The position numbers and the translations under genes were made by a program. A stretch of 35,396 bases of DNA from Microbacterium enclense (GTDB lineage: Bacteria; Actinomycetota; Actinomycetes; Actinomycetales; Microbacteriaceae): NCBI RefSeq assembly GCF_004022425.1, contig NZ_RBZY01000038.1, positions 277 through 35,672 on the forward strand, written 5' to 3'. This document shows, one piece after another, positions 18,821 to 26,594 of the stretch (positions are counted from its first letter, which is position 1; the number at the start of each line of letters is the position of its first letter). Under the pieces are notes generated by a model. The model saw nothing but the letters and a program-made list of their open reading frames with translations, did no database searches and was not told the origin of the DNA.

Positions 18821-19078
18821 TCAGGCGTCGAGGGCGTGACGGTGCCGGCGCACCGTGGTGCCGACGGCGATGGCACCGCCGGCCAGGGCGAGAGTGCCGC
18901 CACCGATCCAGAAACCTAGCACCGGAGCAGCCGTCCCGCCGATGAGGCTCGCCGAGGCGTGCGTGTCCGCGTTCCCCGGCGGGTCGGACGTGGCCGCGCC
19001 GGCGGTCGCAGGCAGGGCCAGCGCGGCGCCCGCCACGAGCGCGGCGGTGGCGAGGGAGCGGACCAACGTGTACGTCAT
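18821..19078 (-). CDS. Small exported or membrane protein, function unknown
   Basis: An 85-residue protein with an N-terminal signal sequence (RSLATAALVAGAALALPATAGA; likely cut near residue 29), a short Ser/Thr/Gly linker, and a C-terminal hydrophobic span (about residues 51-75) ending in a basic TVRRHRHALDA tail. The layout is that of a small sortase-independent surface or membrane protein. I chose the ATG at 19078 because the signal peptide starts there; upstream codons are Arg-rich and look non-coding. The ribosome binding site is weak. Not assigned to any family. Confidence 0.55.
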   Translation of the reverse strand: MTYTLVRSLATAALVAGAALALPATAGAATSDPPGNADTHASASLIGGTAAPVLGFWIGGGTLALAGGAIAVGTTVRRHRHALDA

Positions 19079-19384
19079 GCGGCACCCACTTGCATCGAGG
19101 ACAGAAGTCCGAGCACGCCACGTGCAACGGCCGGTGGCGATCACGCCCCCAGCGCGACGGCCACCTCCTCGACTATCCCGCATCCCCGCGCGACGCGCCA
19201 CCCGTCGGGGTTTCGATTGCGTAAAGGGTCGGTGTCGTCGCCGTGCGGCGACCCGCCATCGGCGCGCCCGGTCGTTCGGCGTCGAGGCCACATGGTCACG
19301 AGACGACCCGGCGGGGGGAGACCACGGTCCGGGGCCCGGGTGGCCGCCGCCGCCTAGACTCGACGGAAGACCACAGGAGGCCTC
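19079..19384. promoter_or_regulatory. 306-bp divergent intergenic region
   Basis: It separates the small exported protein gene (minus) from lipoprotein A (plus). The plus side has TAGACT at 19355-19360 as a likely -10 box and AGGAGG at 19375-19380 as the ribosome binding site. No clear -35, hairpin or gene is visible in the rest. Confidence 0.5.
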
Positions 19385-20020
19385 ATGGGGGATCGGGTGC
19401 GCTTCGGCCGTACCGCGCTGGGTGTGATCGGCGCGGGAGCGATGCTGCTCGCGCTCGCGGGGTGCGGTGCGCCGCCGTGGGCGCAGGGCGGAGGTTCGAC
19501 GGCCCCGGCCCCGGTGCCCTCCGCATCCGTAGTCCCGGTGCCGGCTCCGATCCCCAACGACCTGTCCAGCGGGTCGACCGAGAAGTCGGTCACCGCCGGC
19601 GCCATCGCCGCGACGGTGAACTACTGGTCGACGCTGCCCATGGACCGGTGGTCGCCGACCGCGCTGAAGCCGGTCAGCATCTCGATGGTCACGACCGTGA
19701 CCCCGGACGACGGTCAGAAGGTGTACCTCCAGCGGGCGACCATGACCGCGGTCCCGGGCAACGCCACGCAGTCGTTCTCACCCCTGGCGCCGCAGACCGA
19801 TCAGGCGAACCCGCCCGGGTACCTGGTCCTGTCGCCGTACAGCTACTCTCAGACGTTCAACGTCGGCGAAGTGCCCGCCGAGGCGACGTTCGTGACGCTG
19901 CAGTTCACGTACGAGTTCCTCCTGCAGACGACGCCCACGTCGAGCGAGTTCGCGAAGCAGACGGCGAGCGAGACGATCACCGTCGCCATCGCGGGTGCCG
20001 CCGCGACGCCCGCCGATTGA
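19385..20020 (+). CDS. Lipoprotein A, paralogue of lipoprotein B
   Basis: A 211-residue lipoprotein. The signal peptide ends in lipobox LAGC (C27), followed by a Pro/Ser/Ala-rich linker to about residue 60 and a beta-rich domain. Its C-terminal part aligns with lipoprotein B at 22984: PAEATFVTLQF with PNDTYGITLEF, and SEFAKQTASETITVAI with TSFSQQTVYQYLPIAI. No known domain recognised. AGGAGG is 4 nt before the ATG. Its stop directly abuts the stop of the convergent membrane gene (20021). The partnership is inferred from the repeated arrangement. Confidence 0.8.
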   Translation: MGDRVRFGRTALGVIGAGAMLLALAGCGAPPWAQGGGSTAPAPVPSASVVPVPAPIPNDLSSGSTEKSVTAGAIAATVNYWSTLPMDRWSPTALKPVSISMVTTVTPDDGQKVYLQRATMTAVPGNATQSFSPLAPQTDQANPPGYLVLSPYSYSQTFNVGEVPAEATFVTLQFTYEFLLQTTPTSSEFAKQTASETITVAIAGAAATPAD

Positions 20021-21139
20021 TCAGGGGCTCACGCGCTCCCAGCGGTCGCCACCCAGACGTGTCGCCGTGAGCGCCGCACTCTCGGCGCGCTGGACGAGAT
20101 CGGTGAAGTCGTAGCCCGCGGATTCGGCCGGCACCCAGCCGATGCTGGCGGACAGCTGGACGTCCGACCACTCTTCGGCGTCGATCTCCGTGACGCGGCG
20201 GAGGAGCGTCCGCACGTGTTCGCGCAGGACGGGTCCCGGGCGGCACACGACCGCGACCATCCGGCCGCGCGCGGGCCGACCGAGGTCGGCCTCGGCGGGC
20301 AGCGCGTCGGCGACCACGGTCTCGAACGCGGTGACGATCCGGTTCCAGCTGTTCTCGCCGACCGTGCTCCGGATCTGGTCCGGATCATCGAGGCGGATCG
20401 CCAACGCAGCCCAGGAGCTCTCGTGCCCGCGGCGGGCGCGGGCGAGACGGTCCGCCGCCGCGACCGAGAACTGCGGCCAGGAATTCGCGGCGCTCATTCC
20501 CACCGGCGACACCGAGGTGAAGTAGAGAACGCTCACCGTCGCGCACACCAGGTAGATCAGCATCGCCAGACCGTTCACGATCCGGGGGAGCTGAAGGTCT
20601 TGCGCATTCGATGGCAGGGCGAGGCCCGCCACGACGATCCCGAGCGCGACGGCGACGAACCCCGCCGAGACGACCGTCAGGGGCAGCGCCAGCCGCTCCA
20701 GCCGGTCGGCGGCCCGGCGGATCTCGGCGATGGTGAGACCCGCGAAGACCGCCGCGCCGAGGAACCCCACCCGGAACGTCATCCCGTAGACCTGAAGGTC
20801 GACCGCCAGAACGAAGGCCACCGTGGTCGCGAGGGACTGCACGACCGCGATCCACGGCAGGCCGGGGACGTTACGGCGGGCGCGGAAGCCCGACCAGATG
20901 AGTGCCGGCGCACCGAGCATGAGCCCGAGACCCGCGCGGCGGACGGCCTCGTCACCGATGACCGAGCCCGCGACGGACACCCAGGTGCTCGACATCGCCA
21001 GCACGAAGGCGAGGGACCACAGCAGGGAGGCGCGCGACGGGCGGTGGAGGAACCCGAGGCCGACGACCATCACCGTGGCGAGAGTGGCGACCGTCGCCTG
21101 TGCGAGCCCGAGATTGGCGAGCGTCTCCTGGGGTGTCAT
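20021..21139 (-). CDS. Membrane protein with degenerate GGDEF domain, copy A
   Basis: A 372-residue protein with about seven membrane helices in the first 220 residues, then a cytoplasmic domain with the outline of GGDEF domains. LSASIGWVPAESAGYDFTDL and VQRAESAALTATRLGGDRW match the C-terminal GGDEF half (SIGxA, LLxxADxALYxAKxxG). Where GGDEF should be, the sequence is GRPARGRMVAVV; the RxxD inhibitory site is also absent. It should not make cyclic di-GMP but might bind a ligand or partner. The ATG overlaps the stop of the histidine kinase (ATGA), so the two are translationally coupled. Confidence 0.75.
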   Translation of the reverse strand: MTPQETLANLGLAQATVATLATVMVVGLGFLHRPSRASLLWSLAFVLAMSSTWVSVAGSVIGDEAVRRAGLGLMLGAPALIWSGFRARRNVPGLPWIAVVQSLATTVAFVLAVDLQVYGMTFRVGFLGAAVFAGLTIAEIRRAADRLERLALPLTVVSAGFVAVALGIVVAGLALPSNAQDLQLPRIVNGLAMLIYLVCATVSVLYFTSVSPVGMSAANSWPQFSVAAADRLARARRGHESSWAALAIRLDDPDQIRSTVGENSWNRIVTAFETVVADALPAEADLGRPARGRMVAVVCRPGPVLREHVRTLLRRVTEIDAEEWSDVQLSASIGWVPAESAGYDFTDLVQRAESAALTATRLGGDRWERVSP

Positions 21140-22803
21140 CCGTCGGCCGCCCCCGACCGCGAGGAGAGGCGCACGGTGACGGTGGTGCCCGTGCCGACCT
21201 CGCTCTCGAGCTCGAGTGAACCGCCCTGCTCCTCGACGATGCTGCGGACGATCCCCATGCCCAGCCCCGTTCCGGGTGTGGGGCTCTCGCGGGCAGCCCG
21301 CGCCCGGAAGTACGGGTCGAAGATCCGCGGCAGATCTTCGGGATGGATGCCGATCCCCGTGTCGGCGAAGACGAGTTCGACGTGGTCGTCGTAGACGGTG
21401 CCCGACACCCGCACGCTCCCGCCGCCGGGGGTGTACTTGATGGCGTTGCTCAGGATGTTGTCGAACGCCTGCCGGAGGCGGAAGCCGTCGCCCACGACCT
21501 CGGCCGACGCGGGCAGATCGTCGCTGACGCTGACGCGGCGTGCAGCGGCGGCCGGACGGAACGATTCGAGCGACGAGGCGATGATGCGGCTGGCATCCGC
21601 CGTCGACGCCGTCCTCTCCTCGCGGAACACCCCGCGCGAATTGGCGAGGATCTCGGAGATGAGCGTCTGCATGCGCTCGCCGGCACCCGCGATCACCTCC
21701 AGCTGCTCGCGCACCTTGGGGGCGAGGTCCGGCGCGTCCAGCGCCAGGTCGGCGTGACCGATGATCGCGGTGAGGGGGTTGCGCAGCTCGTGAGACACCG
21801 TCGCCGCCAGCCTCTCGCGGGCACGCTCGGCTTCGATGAGCGCGGTGATGTCGTGCACGATCAGGAGGGTGCTCTCCGGTTCGTCGGAGGACACCAGCCG
21901 TCGAGTGGACGCGGACAGAGCGTGCCAGTCGCCTTGCGCGTCGAAGAGCCACACGCGTTCGTCCTCGAACTGCTCCCCGCGGGCGGCCCGGGCGAACGGC
22001 CGCTCGGAATCGGGGAGCGGCTCGCCGCGCAGGGTCGCGTACTCGACGGCACCGCCGGGTCGCGACGGCTCGTCGCGCTCGATGCCGTACAGATTCACGT
22101 AGGTGTCGTTGAGCGCCAGGACCTCGCCGTCGACCGATAGGCGGGCGATCCCCGTGTCCAACCCGTTGAGCATCTGCGACACGCGACGCTCCTGACCCGT
22201 GACCCTCTGCAGGGTGCCTTGCAGCCGCGTGGCTTGACGCCGGAGAAGCTGTTTGAACGCGCGGGTCTGGCGTGACGACAGGTAGGCGGTGATCGCGATG
22301 AACGTCAGCGACAGCAGCACCACGATGAGCCGGAGGGCCGTGGCGGGACCTGCGCCGTTCACCGACGCATCGGCCACGATGATCACACCCACGGTCGCGA
22401 GTGAGGCGATCATCATGCTGAGGACGAAATGGGTGGCGATCCACGTGATCGGGAACACCCAGAAGAAGCCGAAACGCAGGTCGGTACCGAAGCTCAACAG
22501 CCCGATGCCGATGATGTCGCCGAACGGGATGAGGGCGACCGCGTTACGGGGCAGCCGGTGCCACGGCACCATGATCGCCACCGCGGTCAGCGCGATGACG
22601 ACGCCGACGCCGGTTGAGAACGTCCACACCGCGAACAGCGACGGCTCGAGCGCCTGGACCAGGAGGACGGTGATCACCACGCTGGCGCCGAGCACGAGTT
22701 GCAGCAGCCAGACGGACCGCGTGCGGCTGCTGGGCCCGCTGGCGTCGTCGCTGTCGGAGGCGACCGGCGACGAGGCCGGCGGAACGCTCCTCACGGCTGC
22801 CAT
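21136..22803 (-). CDS. PAS-containing membrane sensor histidine kinase
   Basis: A 555-residue kinase. About six membrane helices span residues 32-175, a PAS-like domain lies near 205-325, the dimerisation box is ATVSHELRNPLTAI with phospho-accepting H338, and the ATPase domain has the N box (NILSNAIKYTPGGG, about 449-462), G1 (DTGIGI, 481) and G2 (GTGLGMGI, 511). There is no receiver domain. The adjacent, overlapping partner is a degenerate GGDEF membrane protein, not a response regulator; the nearest regulator gene is at 26595. The N-terminus is set by the ATG at 22803, with TATACA 9 nt upstream and no ribosome binding site. Confidence 0.9.
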   Translation of the reverse strand: MAAVRSVPPASSPVASDSDDASGPSSRTRSVWLLQLVLGASVVITVLLVQALEPSLFAVWTFSTGVGVVIALTAVAIMVPWHRLPRNAVALIPFGDIIGIGLLSFGTDLRFGFFWVFPITWIATHFVLSMMIASLATVGVIIVADASVNGAGPATALRLIVVLLSLTFIAITAYLSSRQTRAFKQLLRRQATRLQGTLQRVTGQERRVSQMLNGLDTGIARLSVDGEVLALNDTYVNLYGIERDEPSRPGGAVEYATLRGEPLPDSERPFARAARGEQFEDERVWLFDAQGDWHALSASTRRLVSSDEPESTLLIVHDITALIEAERARERLAATVSHELRNPLTAIIGHADLALDAPDLAPKVREQLEVIAGAGERMQTLISEILANSRGVFREERTASTADASRIIASSLESFRPAAAARRVSVSDDLPASAEVVGDGFRLRQAFDNILSNAIKYTPGGGSVRVSGTVYDDHVELVFADTGIGIHPEDLPRIFDPYFRARAARESPTPGTGLGMGIVRSIVEEQGGSLELESEVGTGTTVTVRLSSRSGAADG

Positions 22804-22812
22804 GCCATCGAG

Positions 22813-22818
22813 TGTATA
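22813..22818 (-). promoter_or_regulatory. -10 box of the histidine kinase gene
   Basis: On the minus strand TATACA lies 9 nt before the ATG at 22803, suggesting a leaderless or very short-leader transcript. The divergent lipoprotein B gene starts 180 bp away; its promoter is not clear. Confidence 0.45.
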
Positions 22819-22983
22819 GACGATGGTGTAGTCTTCTGCGCGCCATCCTGTCTCTGCTCGCCCTTTCGCGTCTTCGTCGTCGCGTCGTCCGGTCAGACTC
22901 CCCCTGAGGCCTGCATCCCGCAGTGTGATGGTCGTTTCATCGACCCCTCTGCGCACCCTGCGCCTCAGACTCAGGAGACACCC

Positions 22984-23793
22984 GTGAGCAGCTCCTCTCA
23001 CCGCCGTTCCGTGCGCGCCCTCGCGCTCGCCGCCGCCCTGGCGCTCGGCGGCCCGGTCACCCTGACGGGGTGCACCCAGGTCGTCGACGCCTTCAACGCC
23101 CTCCAGGCCCAGACGTCGGGCGGGGGGCAGTCGGTGGTCGTGGCCACCCCGGCCCCGCAGTCTTCGTCCGCTGCCATGCCGTTCGACTCCCGCTTCACCT
23201 ACGACGGCTCCGTGACGCTGTCGTCCGAGGTCGCCGACGGACTCGAGCTGCGCCTGGACGTATGGGCGGTCGACCCCAAGCGCACGATGGAGTGGTCGTC
23301 GACGAACGAGAAGCAGTTCGGCTTCGCCCTGAACGTGTACGACCACCGCGTCGACGAGAAGGCCGTGCTCACCCAGAAGCGTCGCGTCTACGTCTCGTCC
23401 GTGTCGATCACGTCGCAGACCGCGCAGAGCGGCGGCCAGGTCTCCAACCCGTTCCAGTTCAGCGCCGACCCGCGCACGCTCGTGCCCTCGGACACGCTGC
23501 GATCGGACCGCGGCCTGCTGTTGAACAGTTTCCAGGGCGGTCTGCTCGTGCCGACGACGTCGATCAGGCAGCTGCCGAACGACACGTACGGCATCACCCT
23601 GGAGTTCGCGCTGAACATCGCCGTCGAGGGGTCGGCGAACGCCGAGACCTCGTTCTCGCAGCAGACGGTCTATCAGTACCTCCCGATCGCCATCTTCGAG
23701 TCGGACGGCTCCGAGGCCACCGGCGAGCCGGCCGATTCCGGGACCGGCACGGGTCGGGCGCCGGGCTGGGGGCAGACCTCCGGCCAGGGCTGA
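22984..23793 (+). CDS. Lipoprotein B, paralogue of lipoprotein A
   Basis: A 269-residue lipoprotein starting at GTG 22984, with AGGAGA 5 nt upstream. The lipobox is LTGC (C30). A linker follows to about residue 65 and then a beta-rich domain with VYVSSVSITSQ and LLVPTTSIRQLPNDTYGITL. The C-terminal third aligns with lipoprotein A. The tail is Gly/Thr/Glu-rich and probably disordered. It is divergent from the histidine kinase and convergent, with an 18-bp gap, with degenerate-GGDEF copy B. No known domain assigned. Confidence 0.8.
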   Translation: MSSSSHRRSVRALALAAALALGGPVTLTGCTQVVDAFNALQAQTSGGGQSVVVATPAPQSSSAAMPFDSRFTYDGSVTLSSEVADGLELRLDVWAVDPKRTMEWSSTNEKQFGFALNVYDHRVDEKAVLTQKRRVYVSSVSITSQTAQSGGQVSNPFQFSADPRTLVPSDTLRSDRGLLLNSFQGGLLVPTTSIRQLPNDTYGITLEFALNIAVEGSANAETSFSQQTVYQYLPIAIFESDGSEATGEPADSGTGTGRAPGWGQTSGQG

Positions 23794-23811
23794 GCCCTCG
23801 GCGCGTTCCGG

Positions 23812-24891
23812 TCAGGTGCGGGGGACCACGCCCGAGCCGGGCCTCAGTCGGCGACTCTCCATCAGGAGGGAGAGGTCGTGCACGTCGGTCACGGCGTGGT
23901 GCTCGAAGGAGAGATCGGGCGTGTCGCTGTAATCGATCAGCGGCATCTGCCCGGCGAACACCCGTCGAACGGCCGCCTCCACCACCGTGACGTGCGTCGA
24001 CCCCGTGTGCAGCACGAAGACGGTGTCACGGGCAGGGACGCCGGCCGACGACCCGGGCAGCGCCTCGTGCGCGGCATCCACCAGAACGGTGATCATCTCG
24101 TCGGCTCGCCCGGAGCTGTGTGCTGCGCGGATCAGATCGAGCTCCGGGATGCGGATCACGGTGACGTGGACACGCTCCAGTGCGCCGAGCAGGTCGTCGG
24201 CGGCGAGGCGAAGATTCCGACGATCGTGCGCCCGGGTCCCCGGTGACGGGTCGTCGTCGAGTTGACGCCCCAATCGTACGGACCCGTACCCCATGCCGAC
24301 GATGGCCAGGGCACTGAGGATCGTCGTGATCTGCGTCGAGGCCGTGTGCTGCCAGAGGGCGGACGACATGCCGGCGAGGCAGCTCAGGACCAGACGGTAG
24401 AGGTTGAACGCACCGAAGACGACCAGGGTCGCGACGAGGACTCGGGATCCGGACAGGTCGCGCACCGGTCGTCGCGAGAACTCGACGGCGGCGAGCACGG
24501 CGAAGACGACGAGGCCGACGGTCTTGAGGAGGGTCGCCTCGTCGAGCGGGACGACGAACGTGACCCCGAGCATCAGGATGCCGGCGGCCCCCGTCGTGGC
24601 CGTGCCGATCGCGCGATGCCCGTTGAGGCGACGGGCGCCCGCCCACGCGAGTCCGACCGTGACGACGTTGGTGGCATTGCCCACGGCGGCCGCGAAGGTA
24701 CCGCCCCCCGCGACTTCGATCACGTTCGCGACGGAACAGGCCAGCGCCGCGAGCGCGGCCACGCCCATATATCGCACGAGCTCGGCTCGCGGGCCGCCGC
24801 GGTCGTCACCGTGGCGCCCGTGTGCCAGGAACAGTGCGGCGCCCGCGACCGAGGCTGCGGCGATGGCGGCGAGGAGGTCGAGGACGACCAT
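23812..24891 (-). CDS. Membrane protein with degenerate GGDEF domain, copy B
   Basis: A 359-residue relative of the protein at 20021. About seven membrane helices precede a cytoplasmic domain with the GGDEF outline but no signature: GVPARDTVFVLH stands where GGDEF would be. The shared GxPAR segment and the shared AWAGARRL / WSGFRARRN segment after the third helix indicate paralogy with copy A. AGGGAGAG upstream favours the ATG at 24891; an in-frame ATG at 24960 would add 23 residues. It is divergent from the glycosyltransferase gene at 25040. Confidence 0.72.
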   Translation of the reverse strand: MVVLDLLAAIAAASVAGAALFLAHGRHGDDRGGPRAELVRYMGVAALAALACSVANVIEVAGGGTFAAAVGNATNVVTVGLAWAGARRLNGHRAIGTATTGAAGILMLGVTFVVPLDEATLLKTVGLVVFAVLAAVEFSRRPVRDLSGSRVLVATLVVFGAFNLYRLVLSCLAGMSSALWQHTASTQITTILSALAIVGMGYGSVRLGRQLDDDPSPGTRAHDRRNLRLAADDLLGALERVHVTVIRIPELDLIRAAHSSGRADEMITVLVDAAHEALPGSSAGVPARDTVFVLHTGSTHVTVVEAAVRRVFAGQMPLIDYSDTPDLSFEHHAVTDVHDLSLLMESRRLRPGSGVVPRT

Positions 24892-24929
24892 CGTCGGAGC
24901 TCTCCCTGTGCCCGGGCCCCGGGGGGAAT

Positions 24930-24980
24930 CTTGCGGAAACCTTGCGGGGACGGTGGTCATGTACGGCGGTGGCCTTGCGG
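24930..24980. repeat. Three phased CTTGCGG repeats in a divergent promoter region
   Basis: CTTGCGG occurs at 24930-24936, 24941-24947 and 24974-24980. The spacings are 11 and 33 bp, whole helical turns, so all copies face the same side of the DNA. They lie between copy B and the GT2 gene and could be binding sites for a regulator of both. No promoter could be placed confidently. Confidence 0.45.
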
Positions 24981-25039
24981 TGAACCTATCAGAGTGAGAA
25001 GCGGCTGAACCGCCGCCCCTCCGACAGGAAGACACCGCC

Positions 25040-26515
25040 ATGACCGATGCGCGCAGCTTCGCTCCCCAGCCCCGGGCGCTGACCTACTCCACGGGCGGCG
25101 CGGCGACCCCCGTCGTCGAGGAGCACGCCTTCCCCGACGACTTCGCGTCGGTGCTGGAGCACGCCACGGTCCACCGCTCGACGATCGGGTGCATCATCCC
25201 CGCGTACAACGAGGAGGAGTCGATCGCGCAGGTGATCGAGGCGCTCCTCGGTCAGACCCGGGTGCCCGATGTCATCCACGTCGTCGTCAACAACACCTCC
25301 GACGCCACGGTCAAGATCGCGTCGGAGTACAGCGGCCCGCACGAGATCACCACCGAACTGGGCGAGCAGTTCACCGAGGTGTTTGTCCACGACATCGGCA
25401 AGAACCCCGACAAGAAGGTCGGCGCCTTGAACTACGGCTACTCCCTGGTCGAGGGCTACGACTACCTGCTCGGCGTCGACGGTGACACCATCGCGGACAG
25501 CAAGGCGGTCGAGTACCTCGAGACCGAGGCCGTTTCCGACTCGCGCATCGGCGGCATCTCCGCGATCTACACGATCGACGACAAGCCCATCAAGGGGATG
25601 ATCGCGCGGTTCCTGACTGCCGGTCAGCGCACGCAGTTCGCCGCGTTCAACCTGCAGAACCTTCTGCGCGGCCGCAACATGGCGGTGCTCGGCGGGCAGT
25701 TCTCGATCTTCTCCACGAACGCGCTGCGCGAGGCGATGAAGCAGAACCACCAGGTCACGCCGTGGGTCAAGGACTCCGAGGTCGAGGACTCGCTCCTGTC
25801 GCTGCAGATCAAGAGCGCCGGGTATCTCACCAAGATCAGCCCGTACGCGCGCGCCAACGTGGGGGGCATGACGACGCTGTCCGGCTATGACGCGCAGCAG
25901 GTCAAGTGGACCTACGGTGCCATCGAGCTCATGTGGCCGGGACAGCGCGGCGACACCAAGGGCCAGCCGTTCCACCCGAACCTGCGTCTGCGCTGGTTCG
26001 AGAACTTCGGGATGCTGACGAACCTCTTCGTGCGTGTGGCGTTCCTCACGCTGCTGGCCGGGTCGCTCTCGATCAACGCCTTCGTGTTCTCCCCGCTGTG
26101 GCTCATTCCGCCCGTCGTGGCGATGCTGCTCAACCTGCGCATCGCGCGGACGATGGCGTCGGTCGACCGCACCGATGTCCTCTTCGCCATCCTGTTCTTC
26201 CCGGCCGAGCTCTTCATGTGGATCCGCATCAGCCACTTCGTCCGCTCGTGGACCCGCTTCCTCTCGCGGAAGAAGGTCGACAACTGGGCGATGCAGGCCA
26301 AGGCCGAGCGCGGTGGCGGACTCGGCCACTGGACGCCGATGGTCGTCCTCATCGCGGTCGCCATCGCCCTCGCCGTGATCTGGGTGCTCGTCGGACCGAT
26401 GGTGCAGTCCTCGATCCTGTGGATCGGGTGGCCGATCGTCGGTGTCGTCACCGTCCTCCAAACCCTCCTGATGTTCTCCAAGCTCGTCCGTCGTCACCAC
26501 GGATACAAGGTCTGA
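25040..26515 (+). CDS. Processive family 2 glycosyltransferase, membrane
   Basis: A 491-residue GT2 of the cellulose/poly-GlcNAc synthase type. The GT-A domain has CIIPAYNEEE (51-60), the DxD motif DGD (147-149), the acceptor-site ED (249-250) and QQVKW (286-290), a variant of QxxRW. About five membrane helices follow (near 326-345, 348-368, 380-400, 432-452, 458-480) to form an export channel. It probably polymerises and extrudes a beta-linked polysaccharide; the sugar cannot be read from sequence. No PilZ domain is present. AGGAAG lies upstream of the ATG. A GH6 glucanase gene lies 1.2 kb downstream. Confidence 0.88.
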   Translation: MTDARSFAPQPRALTYSTGGAATPVVEEHAFPDDFASVLEHATVHRSTIGCIIPAYNEEESIAQVIEALLGQTRVPDVIHVVVNNTSDATVKIASEYSGPHEITTELGEQFTEVFVHDIGKNPDKKVGALNYGYSLVEGYDYLLGVDGDTIADSKAVEYLETEAVSDSRIGGISAIYTIDDKPIKGMIARFLTAGQRTQFAAFNLQNLLRGRNMAVLGGQFSIFSTNALREAMKQNHQVTPWVKDSEVEDSLLSLQIKSAGYLTKISPYARANVGGMTTLSGYDAQQVKWTYGAIELMWPGQRGDTKGQPFHPNLRLRWFENFGMLTNLFVRVAFLTLLAGSLSINAFVFSPLWLIPPVVAMLLNLRIARTMASVDRTDVLFAILFFPAELFMWIRISHFVRSWTRFLSRKKVDNWAMQAKAERGGGLGHWTPMVVLIAVAIALAVIWVLVGPMVQSSILWIGWPIVGVVTVLQTLLMFSKLVRRHHGYKV

Positions 26516-26540
26516 CCGCGACCCGAACGCGTCAGAGAAA

Positions 26541-26580
26541 AACGGATGCCTCGGCCCTGGGGAGGGTCGAGGCATCCGTT
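26541..26580. terminator. Bidirectional intrinsic terminator
   Basis: A perfect 13-bp stem containing GGATGCC and GGCATCC (26541-26553 with 26568-26580), extended by CCCT/AGGG inside, sits between the convergent GT2 and response-regulator genes. Five As at 26538-26542 give a U-run for minus-strand transcripts. This is the clearest intrinsic terminator in the window. Confidence 0.85.
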
Positions 26581-26594
26581 ATGTCGGGCGGTCG

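Noticed and set aside
18821..19291. A 156-residue version of the small exported protein
   Set aside because: The first 71 residues are Arg-rich and non-coding in character; a proper signal peptide begins at the ATG at 19078.
20021..22444. An 807-residue minus-strand frame as one protein
   Set aside because: Only the part from the ATG at 21139 looks like a protein; the upstream part is an out-of-frame shadow of the histidine kinase, which ends in an ATGA overlap.
24073..24079. CRISPR or other spaced repeat array
   Set aside because: The only recurring words are scattered heptamers without regular spacing or spacers; no array or cas gene is present.
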